Shown here piece after piece: positions 46,675-56,368 of a DNA stretch of 64,000 bases. A model generated the notes under the pieces. The model ran no database searches. It saw nothing but the letters and a program-made list of their open reading frames with translations, and was not told the origin of the DNA. The stretch is taken from assembly GCA_017644105.1 (NCBI GenBank), contig JAEPMD010000006.1:62001-126000 (forward strand). The letters are read 5' to 3'. Positions within the stretch are counted from its first letter, which is position 1, and each line of letters opens with the position of its first letter. The DNA is from Rhizobiaceae bacterium. GTDB taxonomy: Bacteria; Pseudomonadota; Alphaproteobacteria; Rhizobiales; Rhizobiaceae. A program made the translations under genes and the position numbers.

Positions 46675-48875
46675 GAATAAAAACTCTAACATATGCGTTA
46701 AGAGCATCTGTTTTTGCGATTGCGATTTCGACCTTGCCGGTCGCTTTTGTATCAGCAAACGACGGTACGCAGTTAATTGTGCAAGAAAGTTTGTTTGCGA
46801 CCCGTCAGCCGCTTAATCTGCAAGCGCCGATTATGAGTGAACTTTCAAGTCACACGCTCAGTGATCCAAGACTTGAAGATCGCACATTTGGCAATCAAAG
46901 TCTCAGCGGTCATCGCCTCAACGGATATAGTCTTGCACCACAGCCACCTGTTGCAAACGCCGTCCATGCGCAAGAACCGGAAGAACAAACTCCGGTATAT
47001 GCTTATGCAAATGTGGATCTTTCTGCGCTTTACTATTACGCAAAGCAGCGTCAGCATGAACGGGTTGATGCTGAGATCGCACGTCTTCAGGTGCTTCACC
47101 CGGGGTTTATTGCACCGGCGGACCTATATGTGACCGCGCAAAAACTTGTACCAAATGAACAGCCATTGTGGGATATGTTCGCTATTGATGACTTTACGGG
47201 TATAGATGCGGAAATTGTTCGCCGAAAAACTGAAGACCCAAAATGGAAACCCACGGAAGACTTCTCGACGAAACTTGCGCGCAAGAAACAGCGCATTCAG
47301 ATGATCGAACTTGCGCGGGTTGAGGATTGGATTGGAGTTGTCAGTGTTGGTCAATCAATTGACCCAAAGATTGAAACAGATGTTGATCTTGTCTGGACGC
47401 TGATCGATGCATATTCGCATCTTGAAGAAAAAGCGCCACTGGTGCGCGCTTATAAAGGCCTGTTTTTTCGCGAGCCACAACATCGCCTGACCGATGCGCA
47501 TTTATTGGTGACATTACAAAAAGCAGTCCGCGATTTTCCTGCGGTTGAAATCAGAAGAGTTATGACAAACCTTTGGACTGTACCTAGCCAAGTGCCGGGC
47601 ATTGAGATGCTCAAAGTTGATTTGGTGCGGAAATCCATAGCAGACTTTAATGCGAGTGAAAGCGATGTTTCAACGGTTTCAAGTTTTGATATTCGTCAAC
47701 TAACGGATAATGCGATCAAAGGAGAAGTCGCTGCGGATCTGTCGCTTCTGGGTTGGTATCAGCTCAAGCTTGAACAGCCAGGTTTGGCAGAACCATTGTT
47801 TGAAAAAGCGATGAAGGTCGATCCAAACGCACAAAATGCCAAGGGTTATTATCTGTCTTTGTCGCGTCAAAACTTGGATCAAAAAGCCTATAAATTTGCG
47901 CGATCACATTTGCCTAATCTTACGGATGACCCGATCTTTTTGATGAATGTATTGTCGACAAAATTTGCCAAGCCAAAGCGTGGTTCAATCACGGATGACA
48001 TCGTTCTTGCCTATACAACAGCTATTTTGGAAACGAGTTCGCCGGATTATTCCGAAGTTTTGGGTTGGTACGCTTATAATTCGCGGCAATTTGAGGCCGC
48101 TTATGCTTGGTTCTCAAAAGCGATCGAATGGGATGAAAGCTCTGATCGTGTGAAAGGTTTGGCGTTGACACTGTTGCGCCTTGGGCGAAAAACAGAATAT
48201 GCTGAACTGAAACAAGATTACATTGATCTTTATCCAAATATCTGGACGGAAGTTGTGCGTGCAAGCCCGCCAAAAGCTCGAAAAGCCGCGGCGGTTGCAA
48301 AACCAAAACGATCCGTAAAAACGAGCTATATCAAGCATTTCGAACGCAAGGATTACAAATCCTGTTTGCAGGAAATCGATCGCTTGTCACAAAGTGGATT
48401 AACAGCAAATGCATGGTTGATTAGAGGCTGGTGTTATTTGGCAATGTCGCGTGTGACAGAGGCTGAAAACTCGTTCGCGCAAGCCATGCGCGGATCCGGC
48501 AGTGGGCAGGTGATGAAAGATGCTGTCTACGGTCGCGCCTTGTCGCTTTTAAGAACGCGTTTGACAGATGATGCAGAAAGCTTGCTGAGAACGCATCCAC
48601 TGTCAGCAAAACGACAAACTGAGCTATTTTCTGAAATATATTTCCAGCGTGCTCGATCTTCATTTGATTTCAAACAATATGACAGAACGCTCGCAGCACT
48701 TGACGCACGTGCAAAACTCGTCAGTGAACCAAGAGATTTAACCTTGATGCGTGGCTGGGCCTATCACCATCTTGGATATCCAAATGAAGCCAATTCGATT
48801 TTCCGTCGTTTGAACATGCATTTGCGTGACGGGCATGCTTCGCGCGGAATAGTTTTGACGGGAGGGGGAGGTTAA
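46671..48875 (+). CDS. Exported TPR protein of the cellulose operon, BcsK-like
   Basis: 734 residues. The start at 46671 overlaps the bcsB stop by four bases. A signal peptide (hydrophobic core about residues 11-28) and a long series of tetratricopeptide-like helical pairs follow, for example around residues 370-460 and 570-690. Type III cellulose operons of alphaproteobacteria carry a TPR protein, BcsK, that resembles the TPR half of BcsC without the outer-membrane barrel. The end shows no beta-barrel. The name is therefore a family-level guess by position and architecture. Confidence 0.65.
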   Translation: MRIKTLTYALRASVFAIAISTLPVAFVSANDGTQLIVQESLFATRQPLNLQAPIMSELSSHTLSDPRLEDRTFGNQSLSGHRLNGYSLAPQPPVANAVHAQEPEEQTPVYAYANVDLSALYYYAKQRQHERVDAEIARLQVLHPGFIAPADLYVTAQKLVPNEQPLWDMFAIDDFTGIDAEIVRRKTEDPKWKPTEDFSTKLARKKQRIQMIELARVEDWIGVVSVGQSIDPKIETDVDLVWTLIDAYSHLEEKAPLVRAYKGLFFREPQHRLTDAHLLVTLQKAVRDFPAVEIRRVMTNLWTVPSQVPGIEMLKVDLVRKSIADFNASESDVSTVSSFDIRQLTDNAIKGEVAADLSLLGWYQLKLEQPGLAEPLFEKAMKVDPNAQNAKGYYLSLSRQNLDQKAYKFARSHLPNLTDDPIFLMNVLSTKFAKPKRGSITDDIVLAYTTAILETSSPDYSEVLGWYAYNSRQFEAAYAWFSKAIEWDESSDRVKGLALTLLRLGRKTEYAELKQDYIDLYPNIWTEVVRASPPKARKAAAVAKPKRSVKTSYIKHFERKDYKSCLQEIDRLSQSGLTANAWLIRGWCYLAMSRVTEAENSFAQAMRGSGSGQVMKDAVYGRALSLLRTRLTDDAESLLRTHPLSAKRQTELFSEIYFQRARSSFDFKQYDRTLAALDARAKLVSEPRDLTLMRGWAYHHLGYPNEANSIFRRLNMHLRDGHASRGIVLTGGGG

Positions 48876-48879
48876 TTTC

Positions 48880-49782
48880 ATGAAGAAATTGATCATAACA
48901 CTGGCTTTGACGTTGCCATTATCGGCATGCTCGCTGACAACAGATAAAAGCCTGCTAACGAGTTCAACAAGAGCCATTGCACCGACTTTGGCAAGCGAAG
49001 TTGATCCCAATTATGCGGTCGCTTATCTACCAAGCGTGGCGGGGCCCATAACCTCGGTGCGTCAAACATCCGGCAATAATCGCGTTCATCAAACCATTTT
49101 ATATCCAAACTATGGGTATGGAGGTGGAGAAAACCAGATCATTGTTGATGTTGCACAAACATCAAGCAGTAAGGTTTATTATCAAGCCCCAACGCGTCGC
49201 GAAATTGTCAGTGAAATGAAGCGTTTTTTTCCGACAATGAAGATGACAATCGATCAAAATCCGGGCGAAAATTTACACGGGATTTATGGATATGCGTATG
49301 GCAAATCCAAGGTTGACGGTAACTGCATTTATGCCTGGCAGGTCATTCGAAATGTGACCCGAAAGGATCTGGTTGATCTGCAGAGAATACTACAGCCTAA
49401 ATATGCTTCAAAAGTCCGTTTAAGATATTGTCATCCCACAAAAACAACGGAGCAATTATTGGTTTTGATGGATGGTTTTCGCGTAAAAGAAGTCACATCC
49501 TCTTCCTTGGAAATTCTAAGATTTGCGGAAGGTGCGGGTTATTCAAAACCGGTCATTCCAAGGGTGGAGCCGTTCATTGCCAAGCAACCCGTTAAAGTGA
49601 AAACCAGATCCAAAGTGAAAACAACAAAGCGTGAAGCCGTCGTTGTACCTGAAGGTCCGCGGGTCCTGTTGCCAACAGAACTAGATGGGTCGGCACCCGT
49701 GATAAAGAAGAAGACGACGATCAAAGTGGCGGAGACTTTTATCGTCGATCCAAACGCACCAAAAATCCCACTGCCAAATTAA
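48880..49782 (+). CDS. bcsN: Cellulose biosynthesis lipoprotein BcsN
   Basis: 300 residues. A signal peptide with lipobox-like LSACS (residues 15-19) suggests a lipoprotein. The centre (about 50-225) contains VAYLPSVAGPITSVRQTSGN and RFCHPTK-like segments typical of BcsN, a protein found in alphaproteobacterial cellulose operons. The last 70 residues are Lys-rich and low in complexity. It lies four bases after the BcsK-like gene. The exact function of BcsN is not known. The operon ends with two hairpins. Confidence 0.85.
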   Translation: MKKLIITLALTLPLSACSLTTDKSLLTSSTRAIAPTLASEVDPNYAVAYLPSVAGPITSVRQTSGNNRVHQTILYPNYGYGGGENQIIVDVAQTSSSKVYYQAPTRREIVSEMKRFFPTMKMTIDQNPGENLHGIYGYAYGKSKVDGNCIYAWQVIRNVTRKDLVDLQRILQPKYASKVRLRYCHPTKTTEQLLVLMDGFRVKEVTSSSLEILRFAEGAGYSKPVIPRVEPFIAKQPVKVKTRSKVKTTKREAVVVPEGPRVLLPTELDGSAPVIKKKTTIKVAETFIVDPNAPKIPLPN

Positions 49783-49804
49783 TATGTAACCAAGATCCGT
49801 GAGG

Positions 49805-49879
49805 CCAGATGATATAGTCATCTGGTAAACCGGGGAGGCAGATACAGGGCGTCAGATAATTCGATCTGACGCCCTGTAT
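49805..49879. terminator. Two hairpins between convergent bcsN and sitD
   Basis: A short 8-bp hairpin (CCAGATGA at 49805-49812 with TCATCTGG at 49818-49825) and a perfect 16-bp stem (49842-49857 with 49864-49879, six-base loop). Neither has a long T run. The arrangement between two convergent operons suggests bidirectional termination. Confidence 0.7.
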
Positions 49880-49892
49880 GATTTGTGCCAAA

Positions 49893-50741
49893 CTAATGGG
49901 ATGAGGAAGAGCGCAATTGTCTAAGGCGAAATTGCTGGATGAAAAATGCGACGATGAATATGATTGTCAGCAGTAATACAATAGTTGGTGCCGGTGCACT
50001 ATCGATAAAGAAGCTGAGATAAATTCCTAGAAAACTCGATAATGCGGTTACCAATGTCGCAACGATCATCATCTTAGAAAATGTACGGGTGACTAGGAAT
50101 GCAATCGCTCCGGGCGTCACCAAAAGCGCGATGGATAAGATAATGCCGATGGCATCAAGACTTGCAACGATAATTGTAGATAAAGCGATCAGCAGTCCAT
50201 AGTGAAGTATATTCACCGCAAGCCCAATAGCTTGTGCATGTTGACCATCAAAGGAATGCAGCATGAGATCTTTTCGCTTTGCTAAAACGAAACCGCCGCA
50301 AAGCAGCGATAAAAATGCAGAGATTGAAATGTCCTGCCAATTTACCCCAAGCATATTGCCAAACAATATGTGATCAAGATGCACATCTGTTTGGATATTG
50401 ACATATAAAACAATGCCGAACCCGAACATGCCAGAGAACACAATACCCAGAACAGTATCTTCTTTAATACGAGAATTGTCTTTGATATAGCCAGTGGCGA
50501 TTGCGCAAAATAAGCCGGCTGCAAAAGCACCTATAGCAAGTGGAATTGATAGCATATAGGCGAGGACAATACCGGGAAGCACCGCGTGCGAAACAGCATC
50601 TCCCATCAGGGACCAACCTTTGAGCACCACCAGACATGACATAAGCGCCATAGGTATTGAGATGACCAGCGTGATGATGAAAGCTTTTTGCATGAATGAG
50701 AAGGCAAATGGCTCCGACAGGATTGCGAAAAAATCCATCAT
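49893..50741 (-). CDS. sitD: Mn/Fe ABC transporter permease SitD
   Basis: 282 residues, an ABC-3 family permease with about eight membrane helices. The family stretch GWSLMGDAVSHAVLPGIVLAY (about residues 47-67, cytosolic coupling region) and LVTPGAIAFLV (about 210-220) are clear. The start overlaps the end of sitC by four bases. Part of the sitABCD transporter that imports Mn2+ (or Fe2+). Confidence 0.92.
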   Translation of the reverse strand: MMDFFAILSEPFAFSFMQKAFIITLVISIPMALMSCLVVLKGWSLMGDAVSHAVLPGIVLAYMLSIPLAIGAFAAGLFCAIATGYIKDNSRIKEDTVLGIVFSGMFGFGIVLYVNIQTDVHLDHILFGNMLGVNWQDISISAFLSLLCGGFVLAKRKDLMLHSFDGQHAQAIGLAVNILHYGLLIALSTIIVASLDAIGIILSIALLVTPGAIAFLVTRTFSKMMIVATLVTALSSFLGIYLSFFIDSAPAPTIVLLLTIIFIVAFFIQQFRLRQLRSSSSH

Positions 50742-51613
50742 GATTGCACCATATCAGCATTATTCAGACTGTTTTTCTTAGCTTTTCGTCGCTGGTTTAA
50801 TATGCCGTGTTTCGGCGCGAATACCAGCGCGATCAAGAACAAACAGGTTTGCAACACGACAATGATTCCACCAGTTGCGCCATCAAGGAAGTAGCTGATA
50901 TATGCGCCGAAAAAACATGTCGTCGCGCCGATGATCGAGCTTATCGCGACAAGTCTGGGAAAACGATCTGTCAGCAGATAAGCGGTTGCGCCCGGAGTGA
51001 TCACCAGCGCGATGACGAGGAAAGCGCCAACTGTTTGTAGCGCTGCAACGGTTGAAGCACTTAATAATGTAAAAAACAAAACCTTGATCCAAAAAGGATC
51101 GATGCCAATGGCTTTTGCCTGATGTTCATCAAAAAACACCAGCATAATATCTTTCCATTTGAAAAAGAGAACAACCAGTGTCACGCCGCCAATCAGCCCC
51201 AATTGGATGGAATCATAGGTTGATATTGCTAATACATTGCCCAAAATTATTTTTTGAATGTCGATAGACGCGGGAGAGATGGAAATCATAAACAAGCCAA
51301 GCGCAAAAAAGGACGTAAAAATTATGCCGATTATGGCATCCTGCTTGAGCGTGGTTTGCTGATTTAAAAACATAATACCTGCGGCAGCTAATCCACCAGC
51401 AAGAAATGCACCCACCGAAAATGGCAATCCCAGCATATATGCGCCTGCAACACCGGGTACAATGGCGTGCGATAAGGCATCACCGATCAGGGACCAGCCT
51501 TTTAAAATGAGGTAAGAAGACAAAAACCCACAGACCAGTCCAACCAGCGCGCTGATCCAGATCGCATTGACCATATAACGATAGGTGAATGGTTCGAGGA
51601 GGAAGTCCATCAA
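50738..51613 (-). CDS. sitC: Mn/Fe ABC transporter permease SitC
   Basis: 291 residues, a second ABC-3 permease with the same family stretch [21 protein letters not shown] (about residues 41-60) and [11 protein letters not shown]. About eight membrane helices. It is paralogous to SitD, and the two probably form a heterodimer. Overlaps sitB by four bases and sitD by four bases. Confidence 0.92.
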   Translation of the reverse strand: MMDFLLEPFTYRYMVNAIWISALVGLVCGFLSSYLILKGWSLIGDALSHAIVPGVAGAYMLGLPFSVGAFLAGGLAAAGIMFLNQQTTLKQDAIIGIIFTSFFALGLFMISISPASIDIQKIILGNVLAISTYDSIQLGLIGGVTLVVLFFKWKDIMLVFFDEHQAKAIGIDPFWIKVLFFTLLSASTVAALQTVGAFLVIALVITPGATAYLLTDRFPRLVAISSIIGATTCFFGAYISYFLDGATGGIIVVLQTCLFLIALVFAPKHGILNQRRKAKKNSLNNADMVQS

Positions 51614-52497
51614 TCTTCCCCCAATTTTTTGTCGATATTGGATTTGTGATCACTGGCTTCGCCGTAAATTACGAATGGACGTTCATCATCGGTAAGAACA
51701 GTAACCTGCCGGCTGTCATCATCATCATGCAGGCTTTCCCCACCAAGAATAAAGTGGCGTAACACGCCGCCAAATGCCCTCTCCAAATTCTCGTGGGTAA
51801 ACACATCTTCCGTCGAACCGGAAGCCAGAATTGTCTTATTTATGAGGACTGCGCGGTCACAAAATTCAGGCACACTGCCAAGATTGTGGGTAGAAACCAG
51901 TAAAACGCGACCTTCGTCACGAAGGGATTGTAAGAGTTCAATAATTTGAGCTTCGGTTTTTACATCCACACCGGTAAAGGGCTCATCTAGCAAAATGATC
52001 TGGCCTTCTTGGGCGAGCGCTCGGGCAAGGAATACCCGCTTCTTTTGCCCGCCAGAAAGTTCACCAATCTGGCGTTTGCGATAGTCAAGCATGCCAACAC
52101 GTTCAAGGGCCTGTGCGACCATTTCATGATCTTTTTGCTTTGCGGTGCGAAGCCAATTCATGTGGCCATACCGCCCCATCATCACGACGTCTTCAACAAG
52201 GACAGGGAAATTCCAATCCACATCCTCGCTTTGAGGAACATAGGCAACTAGGTTTTGTGACAATGCTTTCTTGGCGCTCTGACCTAATATTTCAATCTGG
52301 CCGGTAGAAAGAGCAACAAATCCCATAATGGATTTAAATAATGTGGATTTGCCGCTGCCATTAATGCCAACAAGGGCAGTAATAGACCCTTCAGGCACCT
52401 CAAAAGACGCACCTCTCAACGCAGTGTTACCGTTACGATATGTAACGGTAACATCTTCGACTTTAAGGCCAATATGGTTTTGGAATTCCTTATTCAT
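51610..52497 (-). CDS. sitB: Mn/Fe ABC transporter ATP-binding protein SitB
   Basis: 295 residues. ABC ATPase motifs: Walker [10 protein letters not shown] (about residues 43-51), signature [16 protein letters not shown] (about 146-161) and Walker [12 protein letters not shown] (about 165-177). A C-terminal extension of about 50 residues with DDDDSRQ lies beyond the usual end. It powers the SitC/SitD permease. The start overlaps the end of sitA by eight bases. Confidence 0.94.
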   Translation of the reverse strand: MNKEFQNHIGLKVEDVTVTYRNGNTALRGASFEVPEGSITALVGINGSGKSTLFKSIMGFVALSTGQIEILGQSAKKALSQNLVAYVPQSEDVDWNFPVLVEDVVMMGRYGHMNWLRTAKQKDHEMVAQALERVGMLDYRKRQIGELSGGQKKRVFLARALAQEGQIILLDEPFTGVDVKTEAQIIELLQSLRDEGRVLLVSTHNLGSVPEFCDRAVLINKTILASGSTEDVFTHENLERAFGGVLRHFILGGESLHDDDDSRQVTVLTDDERPFVIYGEASDHKSNIDKKLGED

Positions 52498-53377
52498 TAC
52501 CCTTGGTTAAACCTTCCGCAATCGTATCGACAGTGACCTTCAATAAATCCAGATAAGTGGGTACAGGTCCATCTGCCTCGCTCAGCGAGTCTACATATAA
52601 AACACCGCCATATATAGCATCTGTCTCATTTGCAATGGTAACTGCTGGATCTGCTGAAACGGTACTTTCTGAGAAAACCGCTGGAATGTTAAATTCACGT
52701 ACTGTGTCAATCACTTTGCGAACTTGCTGAGGCGTGCCTTGTTGATCGGCATTAATTGGCCAAATGAACAATTCTTTTAGGCCAAAATCTCGGGCTAGAT
52801 AGCTAAATGCGCCTTCGCTCGTCACAAGCCATCGCTTGTCTTCGTCAATGGCTTCAATAGACGCTCTGATCGGTGCTGAAATTGCGCGTAGTTTCTCGAT
52901 ATAAATCATGGAATTTGCATTATAATAGTCAGCATTGTCCGGATCATACTGGGCGAGCGCATCGGTAATGTTTTGAACATAGATGACGCCATCTTCTGGA
53001 GACATCCAAGCATGCGGGTTGGGCTTGCCATTATATAGACCTTCACCGATATTCATAGGTTCAATGCCCTCAGTGATGAGGATGCCGGGAACATCGGATA
53101 GATTTTGGAAAAATTTCTCAAACCATAGTTCCAGGTTCAAACCGTTCCATAAAATGAGATCAGCGCTTTGGGCCCGACGAATATCTCCAGGCGTAGGTTG
53201 GTAATTATGTATCTCAGCGCCAGGACGGGTAATGGACACAACCTCCGCCCTATCTCCAGCTACATTCTTTGCCATATCGGCAAATACTGTGAATGTTGTG
53301 ACAACTTTTAACTTATCCGCGGATGCAGATCCGAGGGTAGCCATCGTCAAAACGAGTGCAATAATGATCGACTTCAT
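52490..53377 (-). CDS. sitA: Manganese-binding periplasmic protein SitA
   Basis: 295 residues, a cluster A-I metal-binding lipoprotein-like/periplasmic protein with signal peptide (residues 1-20, cleavage after ASA). The likely ligands are His57 ([10 protein letters not shown]), His122 (NPHAW), Glu188 ([10 protein letters not shown]) and Asp263 (YVDSLS). Glu at the third place, instead of His, is typical of Mn/Fe rather than Zn binders. It delivers the metal to SitCD. Its promoter is flanked by two palindromic operators. Confidence 0.93.
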   Translation of the reverse strand: MKSIIIALVLTMATLGSASADKLKVVTTFTVFADMAKNVAGDRAEVVSITRPGAEIHNYQPTPGDIRRAQSADLILWNGLNLELWFEKFFQNLSDVPGILITEGIEPMNIGEGLYNGKPNPHAWMSPEDGVIYVQNITDALAQYDPDNADYYNANSMIYIEKLRAISAPIRASIEAIDEDKRWLVTSEGAFSYLARDFGLKELFIWPINADQQGTPQQVRKVIDTVREFNIPAVFSESTVSADPAVTIANETDAIYGGVLYVDSLSEADGPVPTYLDLLKVTVDTIAEGLTKGNE

Positions 53378-53391
53378 AGTCAGGTTTACTC

Positions 53392-53416
53392 CTAGTTGCG
53401 ATTAATTCGCAACTAG
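53392..53416. promoter_or_regulatory. sitA operator 1 (Fur-family-like palindrome)
   Basis: Inverted repeat with arms CTAGTTGCGATT and ATTCGCAACTAG around one base (one mismatch). It starts directly after the presumed -10 of sitA and runs into its SD (AGGAG on the - strand). Probably a Mur/Fur-type metal repressor site; the protein is not identified. Confidence 0.65.
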
Positions 53417-53444
53417 GTATGGACTAGATTCAAACGCTCGTCAA
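53416..53444 (-). promoter_or_regulatory. Putative sitA promoter
   Basis: On the - strand, -35 TTGACG (53444-53439), a 17-base spacer, -10 CATACC (53421-53416, weak). It lies exactly between the two palindromes, which supports a metal-repressed promoter. Confidence 0.5.
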
Positions 53445-53445
53445 G

Positions 53446-53470
53446 CTTGTTGCGAATAATTCGCAACAAG
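53446..53470. promoter_or_regulatory. sitA operator 2 (Fur-family-like palindrome)
   Basis: A perfect 25-base inverted repeat, CTTGTTGCGAAT and ATTCGCAACAAG around a single A. The inner TTGCGAAT-A-ATTCGCAA has the 7-1-7 layout usual for Fur/Mur/Zur-type sites. It lies just upstream of the -35 of sitA and about 90 bp before rpe. Same core as operator 1, with centres 54 bases apart. Confidence 0.7.
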
Positions 53471-53562
53471 AAATAATGCCGGACAATGAATCGAGGAACT
53501 TGACGTGGCCAACACAACAACGTAACCGCCCTATTATGATATAGTTCCTTGGGAGAAACTTT

Positions 53563-54228
53563 ATGGGTTCTGATGTTATAATTGCGCCATCTGTCCTATC
53601 TGCAGATTTTTCAAAATTAGGGGATGAGATTGAAAGCGTTGTTAATGCAGGAGCAGATTGGATCCATCTTGATGTCATGGATGGTCACTTCGTGCCAAAT
53701 ATCACATTTGGACCACCGATCATAAAAGCTGTTCGTGACCGGACGGACAAAGTTTTTGATTGTCACCTGATGATCGAGCCGTGTGATCCTTTCTTGAATG
53801 CATTTGCAGATGCGGGTTGCGACATCATCACCGTTCATGCCGAGGCGACAAAACACCTAGATCGCTCGCTTCAGGCGATCCGTGCTTTGGGAAAAAAAGC
53901 CGGTGTTTCGCTCAATCCTTCAACGCCTGAGCATGTTATTGAATATGTGCTCGACCGTCTTGATCTTATTCTTATTATGACCGTGAATCCCGGTTTTGGC
54001 GGCCAAGCATTTATTGATGCTATGGTCGATAAAGTTGCACGTGTGAAAGCAATGATTGGTGACAGACCTATTGATATTGAAATCGATGGTGGCGTTTCAC
54101 CCAAAACCACGCCGCAGCTGGTAAGAGCAGGCGCAAATGTTTTGGTGGCTGGCTCTGCCGTCTTTAAAGGTGGTAGCGAAGAGCACTATCGAAACAATAT
54201 CACTGCAATTCGAGAGGCTGCCGTTTAA
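53563..54228 (+). CDS. rpe: Ribulose-phosphate 3-epimerase
   Basis: 221 residues, normal. It interconverts ribulose 5-phosphate and xylulose 5-phosphate. TIM-barrel motifs: [12 protein letters not shown] (about 9-20), [15 protein letters not shown] (about 31-45), [19 protein letters not shown] (about 141-152) and [10 protein letters not shown] (about 172-181); metal-binding His and Asp residues are in place. SD GGGAGA just upstream. The stop overlaps the stop of the convergent lrp-type gene by four bases, inside a hairpin. Confidence 0.96.
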   Translation: MGSDVIIAPSVLSADFSKLGDEIESVVNAGADWIHLDVMDGHFVPNITFGPPIIKAVRDRTDKVFDCHLMIEPCDPFLNAFADAGCDIITVHAEATKHLDRSLQAIRALGKKAGVSLNPSTPEHVIEYVLDRLDLILIMTVNPGFGGQAFIDAMVDKVARVKAMIGDRPIDIEIDGGVSPKTTPQLVRAGANVLVAGSAVFKGGSEEHYRNNITAIREAAV

Positions 54229-54236
54229 AACGGCAG
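54218..54236. terminator. Bidirectional hairpin at overlapping rpe/lrp stops
   Basis: CTGCCGTT (54218-54225) and AACGGCAG (54229-54236) with the loop TAA, which is the rpe stop codon. No T run; probably a weak bidirectional element. Confidence 0.4.
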
Positions 54237-54683
54237 TGCAGTTGTTTCTTTAATTGTTTCAAGTGAAATGAGCGCGCGGGCAGATTTTACACCTTCTTGT
54301 GCCTCTAAATGGTCGCTGATGACCATCGATAATTCTTCAAGGCTGGAGACAACCACTTTGGCTAAAAAATCCATATCTTCAGTCATCGCATGAGCTTCCA
54401 ACACAAATGGAGAGTTCTTTAGAAACTGCCCAAATTTTTCAGCGGCAGAACGTTCGTGATCGGTCAGAATGATTTGCACAAAAGCAAAGATGTCAAAGCC
54501 CGTTTTGGCTCTGCTTATAAACGCGTTGTAACCGGAAATGATCGAATCGTCTTCAAGTTTTGCCCGACGTTTAGATACATCTTCTTCCGATAATCCAGTC
54601 AACTCGGCAAGTCCAGCATTAGCCAATGCCCCGTTTTCTTGTAGCGCTGCCAGGATTTTTAAATCTATATTATCGAAATGCAC
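54225..54683 (-). CDS. Lrp/AsnC-family transcription regulator
   Basis: 152 residues from a GTG at 54683 (reading [17 protein letters not shown], the usual Lrp start; 150-165 residues is typical). A longer frame reaches an ATG at 54749 and is possible. N-terminal helix-turn-helix (about 15-55), C-terminal RAM/ligand-binding domain (about 65-145) with [15 protein letters not shown]. Lrp proteins sense amino acids such as leucine. It is divergent from the branched-chain amino acid transporter, so control of that operon is plausible. Confidence 0.88.
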   Translation of the reverse strand: MHFDNIDLKILAALQENGALANAGLAELTGLSEEDVSKRRAKLEDDSIISGYNAFISRAKTGFDIFAFVQIILTDHERSAAEKFGQFLKNSPFVLEAHAMTEDMDFLAKVVVSSLEELSMVISDHLEAQEGVKSARALISLETIKETTALPF

Positions 54684-55152
54684 AATAGACCCACATATTA
54701 TGTTTGAGAGGTTTCCTAATATGGTTGCGACCGCTCGATGATATTTCAAAGACTACTTATATTAATCGGTATAATATTGCAATAATCTCACCGGTTGTAT
54801 TCAAGTAATATTACGTTGCGTGACAGCAGGTTTACGGCAAGATTTTTACGAAGGTATTTTCTGCCCTGATGATGAAAATGATCGAATGTAATTTATCCAA
54901 TTTATTTTGCATCTTGCATTGCTCCTATCGATCAAGAAGTAATAGGCGTCAGATTATACTAAATGAGCCGCAAACTGATATTTTTAGACAGTTTAACAAA
55001 TTATCTGCGCCGTAAAACCACCGTTTTCCTATGAAAGTTAACCCTTTGCTAAGAATCCCACTAGTCAAACGTTCAAATCTTGGCTAGCCTCTGGCCAGAC
55101 GGTAGACATGGAAAATCCAGCTGCCACTATAGTTTTTCAAAGGGAGACATTT
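54684..55152. other. Intergenic region between lrp-type gene and liv operon
   Basis: 469 bases without a convincing gene. A 10-bp palindrome TATTGCAATA (54775-54784) and another GTAATATTAC (54805-54814) have centres 30 bp apart. A frame of about 45 codons near 54868 has no SD and no recognisable product. I cannot place the promoter of the liv operon. The liv start has a strong SD (AGGGAGA). Confidence 0.5.
54775..54814. promoter_or_regulatory. Paired AT-rich palindromes, candidate Lrp operator
   Basis: TATTGCAATA and GTAATATTAC, each a perfect 10-bp palindrome, centred 30 bp (about three helical turns) apart, 90-130 bp upstream of the lrp-type start. The spacing suits a multimeric Lrp-type protein binding one DNA face. 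Inferred from layout only. Confidence 0.35.
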
Positions 55153-56346
55153 ATGAAAAAACTACTACTTGCGACAGCTGCATCTGCAGCTTTGTTGGCA
55201 TCACCAGTTCTAGGTGCAGGTCACGGTCCAGTTAAAATCGGCGTATTTCTAGGATTTACAGGCCCAATCGAGAGCTTGGTTGCAAATATGGCACCTGGCG
55301 CTGAGCTGGCTATTAAAGAAGTCAGCGATTCTGGCAAATTGCTCGGTGGTAAAGCGGTTGAAGCTGTGCGCGCAGACACAACATGTGTGGATGCAGCTGC
55401 TGCAACAACAGCCATGGAAACACTTGTTACGTCTGAAGGCGTTGCTGGCGTTGTCGGTGGTGACTGTTCTGGTGTAACTGGTGCGGCTCTTACAAATGTT
55501 GCTGTTCCAAACGGCATGGTGATGATTTCACCATCTGCGACTTCACCAGGTCTCTCAACAGCAGAAGATAACGGTTTGTTCTTCCGCACAGCACCATCTG
55601 ATGCGCGCCAAGGCGTGGTTATGTCAGACATCATTATGGAGCGCGGATTTAAATCTGTTGCTTTGACATATACAAACAATGACTATGGTAAAGGTTTGGC
55701 TGATGCTTTCGCGACTGCTTACACTGCAGCCGGCGGTACTGTGACAATCAACACAGCTCACGAAGATGGTAAAGCTGATTATGCTGCTGAAGTTGGCGCA
55801 CTAGCTGCTGCTGGTGGCGACGTTCTTGTTGTGGCTGGCTATCTTGACCAGGGTGGTAAAGGTATTATCCAAGGTGCGTTGGACACAGGTGCATTTGACA
55901 CATTCGTATTGCCAGACGGCATGGTTGGTGACGCATTGCCAAAAGCAATTGGTCCAGATCTAAACGGTTCATTTGGTCAGGCACCAGGTACAGACAGCCC
56001 AGGCGCTGGTAAATTGGTTGAAATGGTTGGCGGCGCGTTTGACGCAACAAGCCCATTTGCTGCAGAATCATATGATGCGGCTGCCTTAATCATGCTTGCA
56101 ATGCAGGCTGCAGAATCAACAGATCCTGCTGCATACAAAGACAAAGTCTTTGATGTCGCAAACGCACCGGGTGAAAAAATTCTTCCAGGTGAACTTGGTA
56201 AAGCACTTGAGATTTTGGCCAATGGTGGTGAGATCGACTATGTCGGCGCATCCAACGTTGAGCTCATCGGTCCTGGTGAATCTGCGGGTAACTACCGTGA
56301 GATCGAAATCAAGGACGCAGCTCTTTCAACTGTTGGCTATCGTTAA
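55153..56346 (+). CDS. Branched-chain amino acid ABC transporter, substrate-binding protein
   Basis: 397 residues from the ATG at 55153, which has SD AGGGAGA and begins a standard signal peptide (MKKLLLATAASAALLASPVLG, cleaved near residue 21). The type I periplasmic-binding fold shows in VKIGVFLGFTGPIE (about 26-39) and SATSPGLSTAEDNGLFFRTA (about 135-154). It binds leucine/isoleucine/valine or similar amides. It leads the five-gene liv operon; a hairpin follows its stop, which may favour its mRNA over the downstream genes. Confidence 0.92.
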   Translation: MKKLLLATAASAALLASPVLGAGHGPVKIGVFLGFTGPIESLVANMAPGAELAIKEVSDSGKLLGGKAVEAVRADTTCVDAAAATTAMETLVTSEGVAGVVGGDCSGVTGAALTNVAVPNGMVMISPSATSPGLSTAEDNGLFFRTAPSDARQGVVMSDIIMERGFKSVALTYTNNDYGKGLADAFATAYTAAGGTVTINTAHEDGKADYAAEVGALAAAGGDVLVVAGYLDQGGKGIIQGALDTGAFDTFVLPDGMVGDALPKAIGPDLNGSFGQAPGTDSPGAGKLVEMVGGAFDATSPFAAESYDAAALIMLAMQAAESTDPAAYKDKVFDVANAPGEKILPGELGKALEILANGGEIDYVGASNVELIGPGESAGNYREIEIKDAALSTVGYR

Positions 56347-56368
56347 GCCATACGTTTAATTTAGATGG

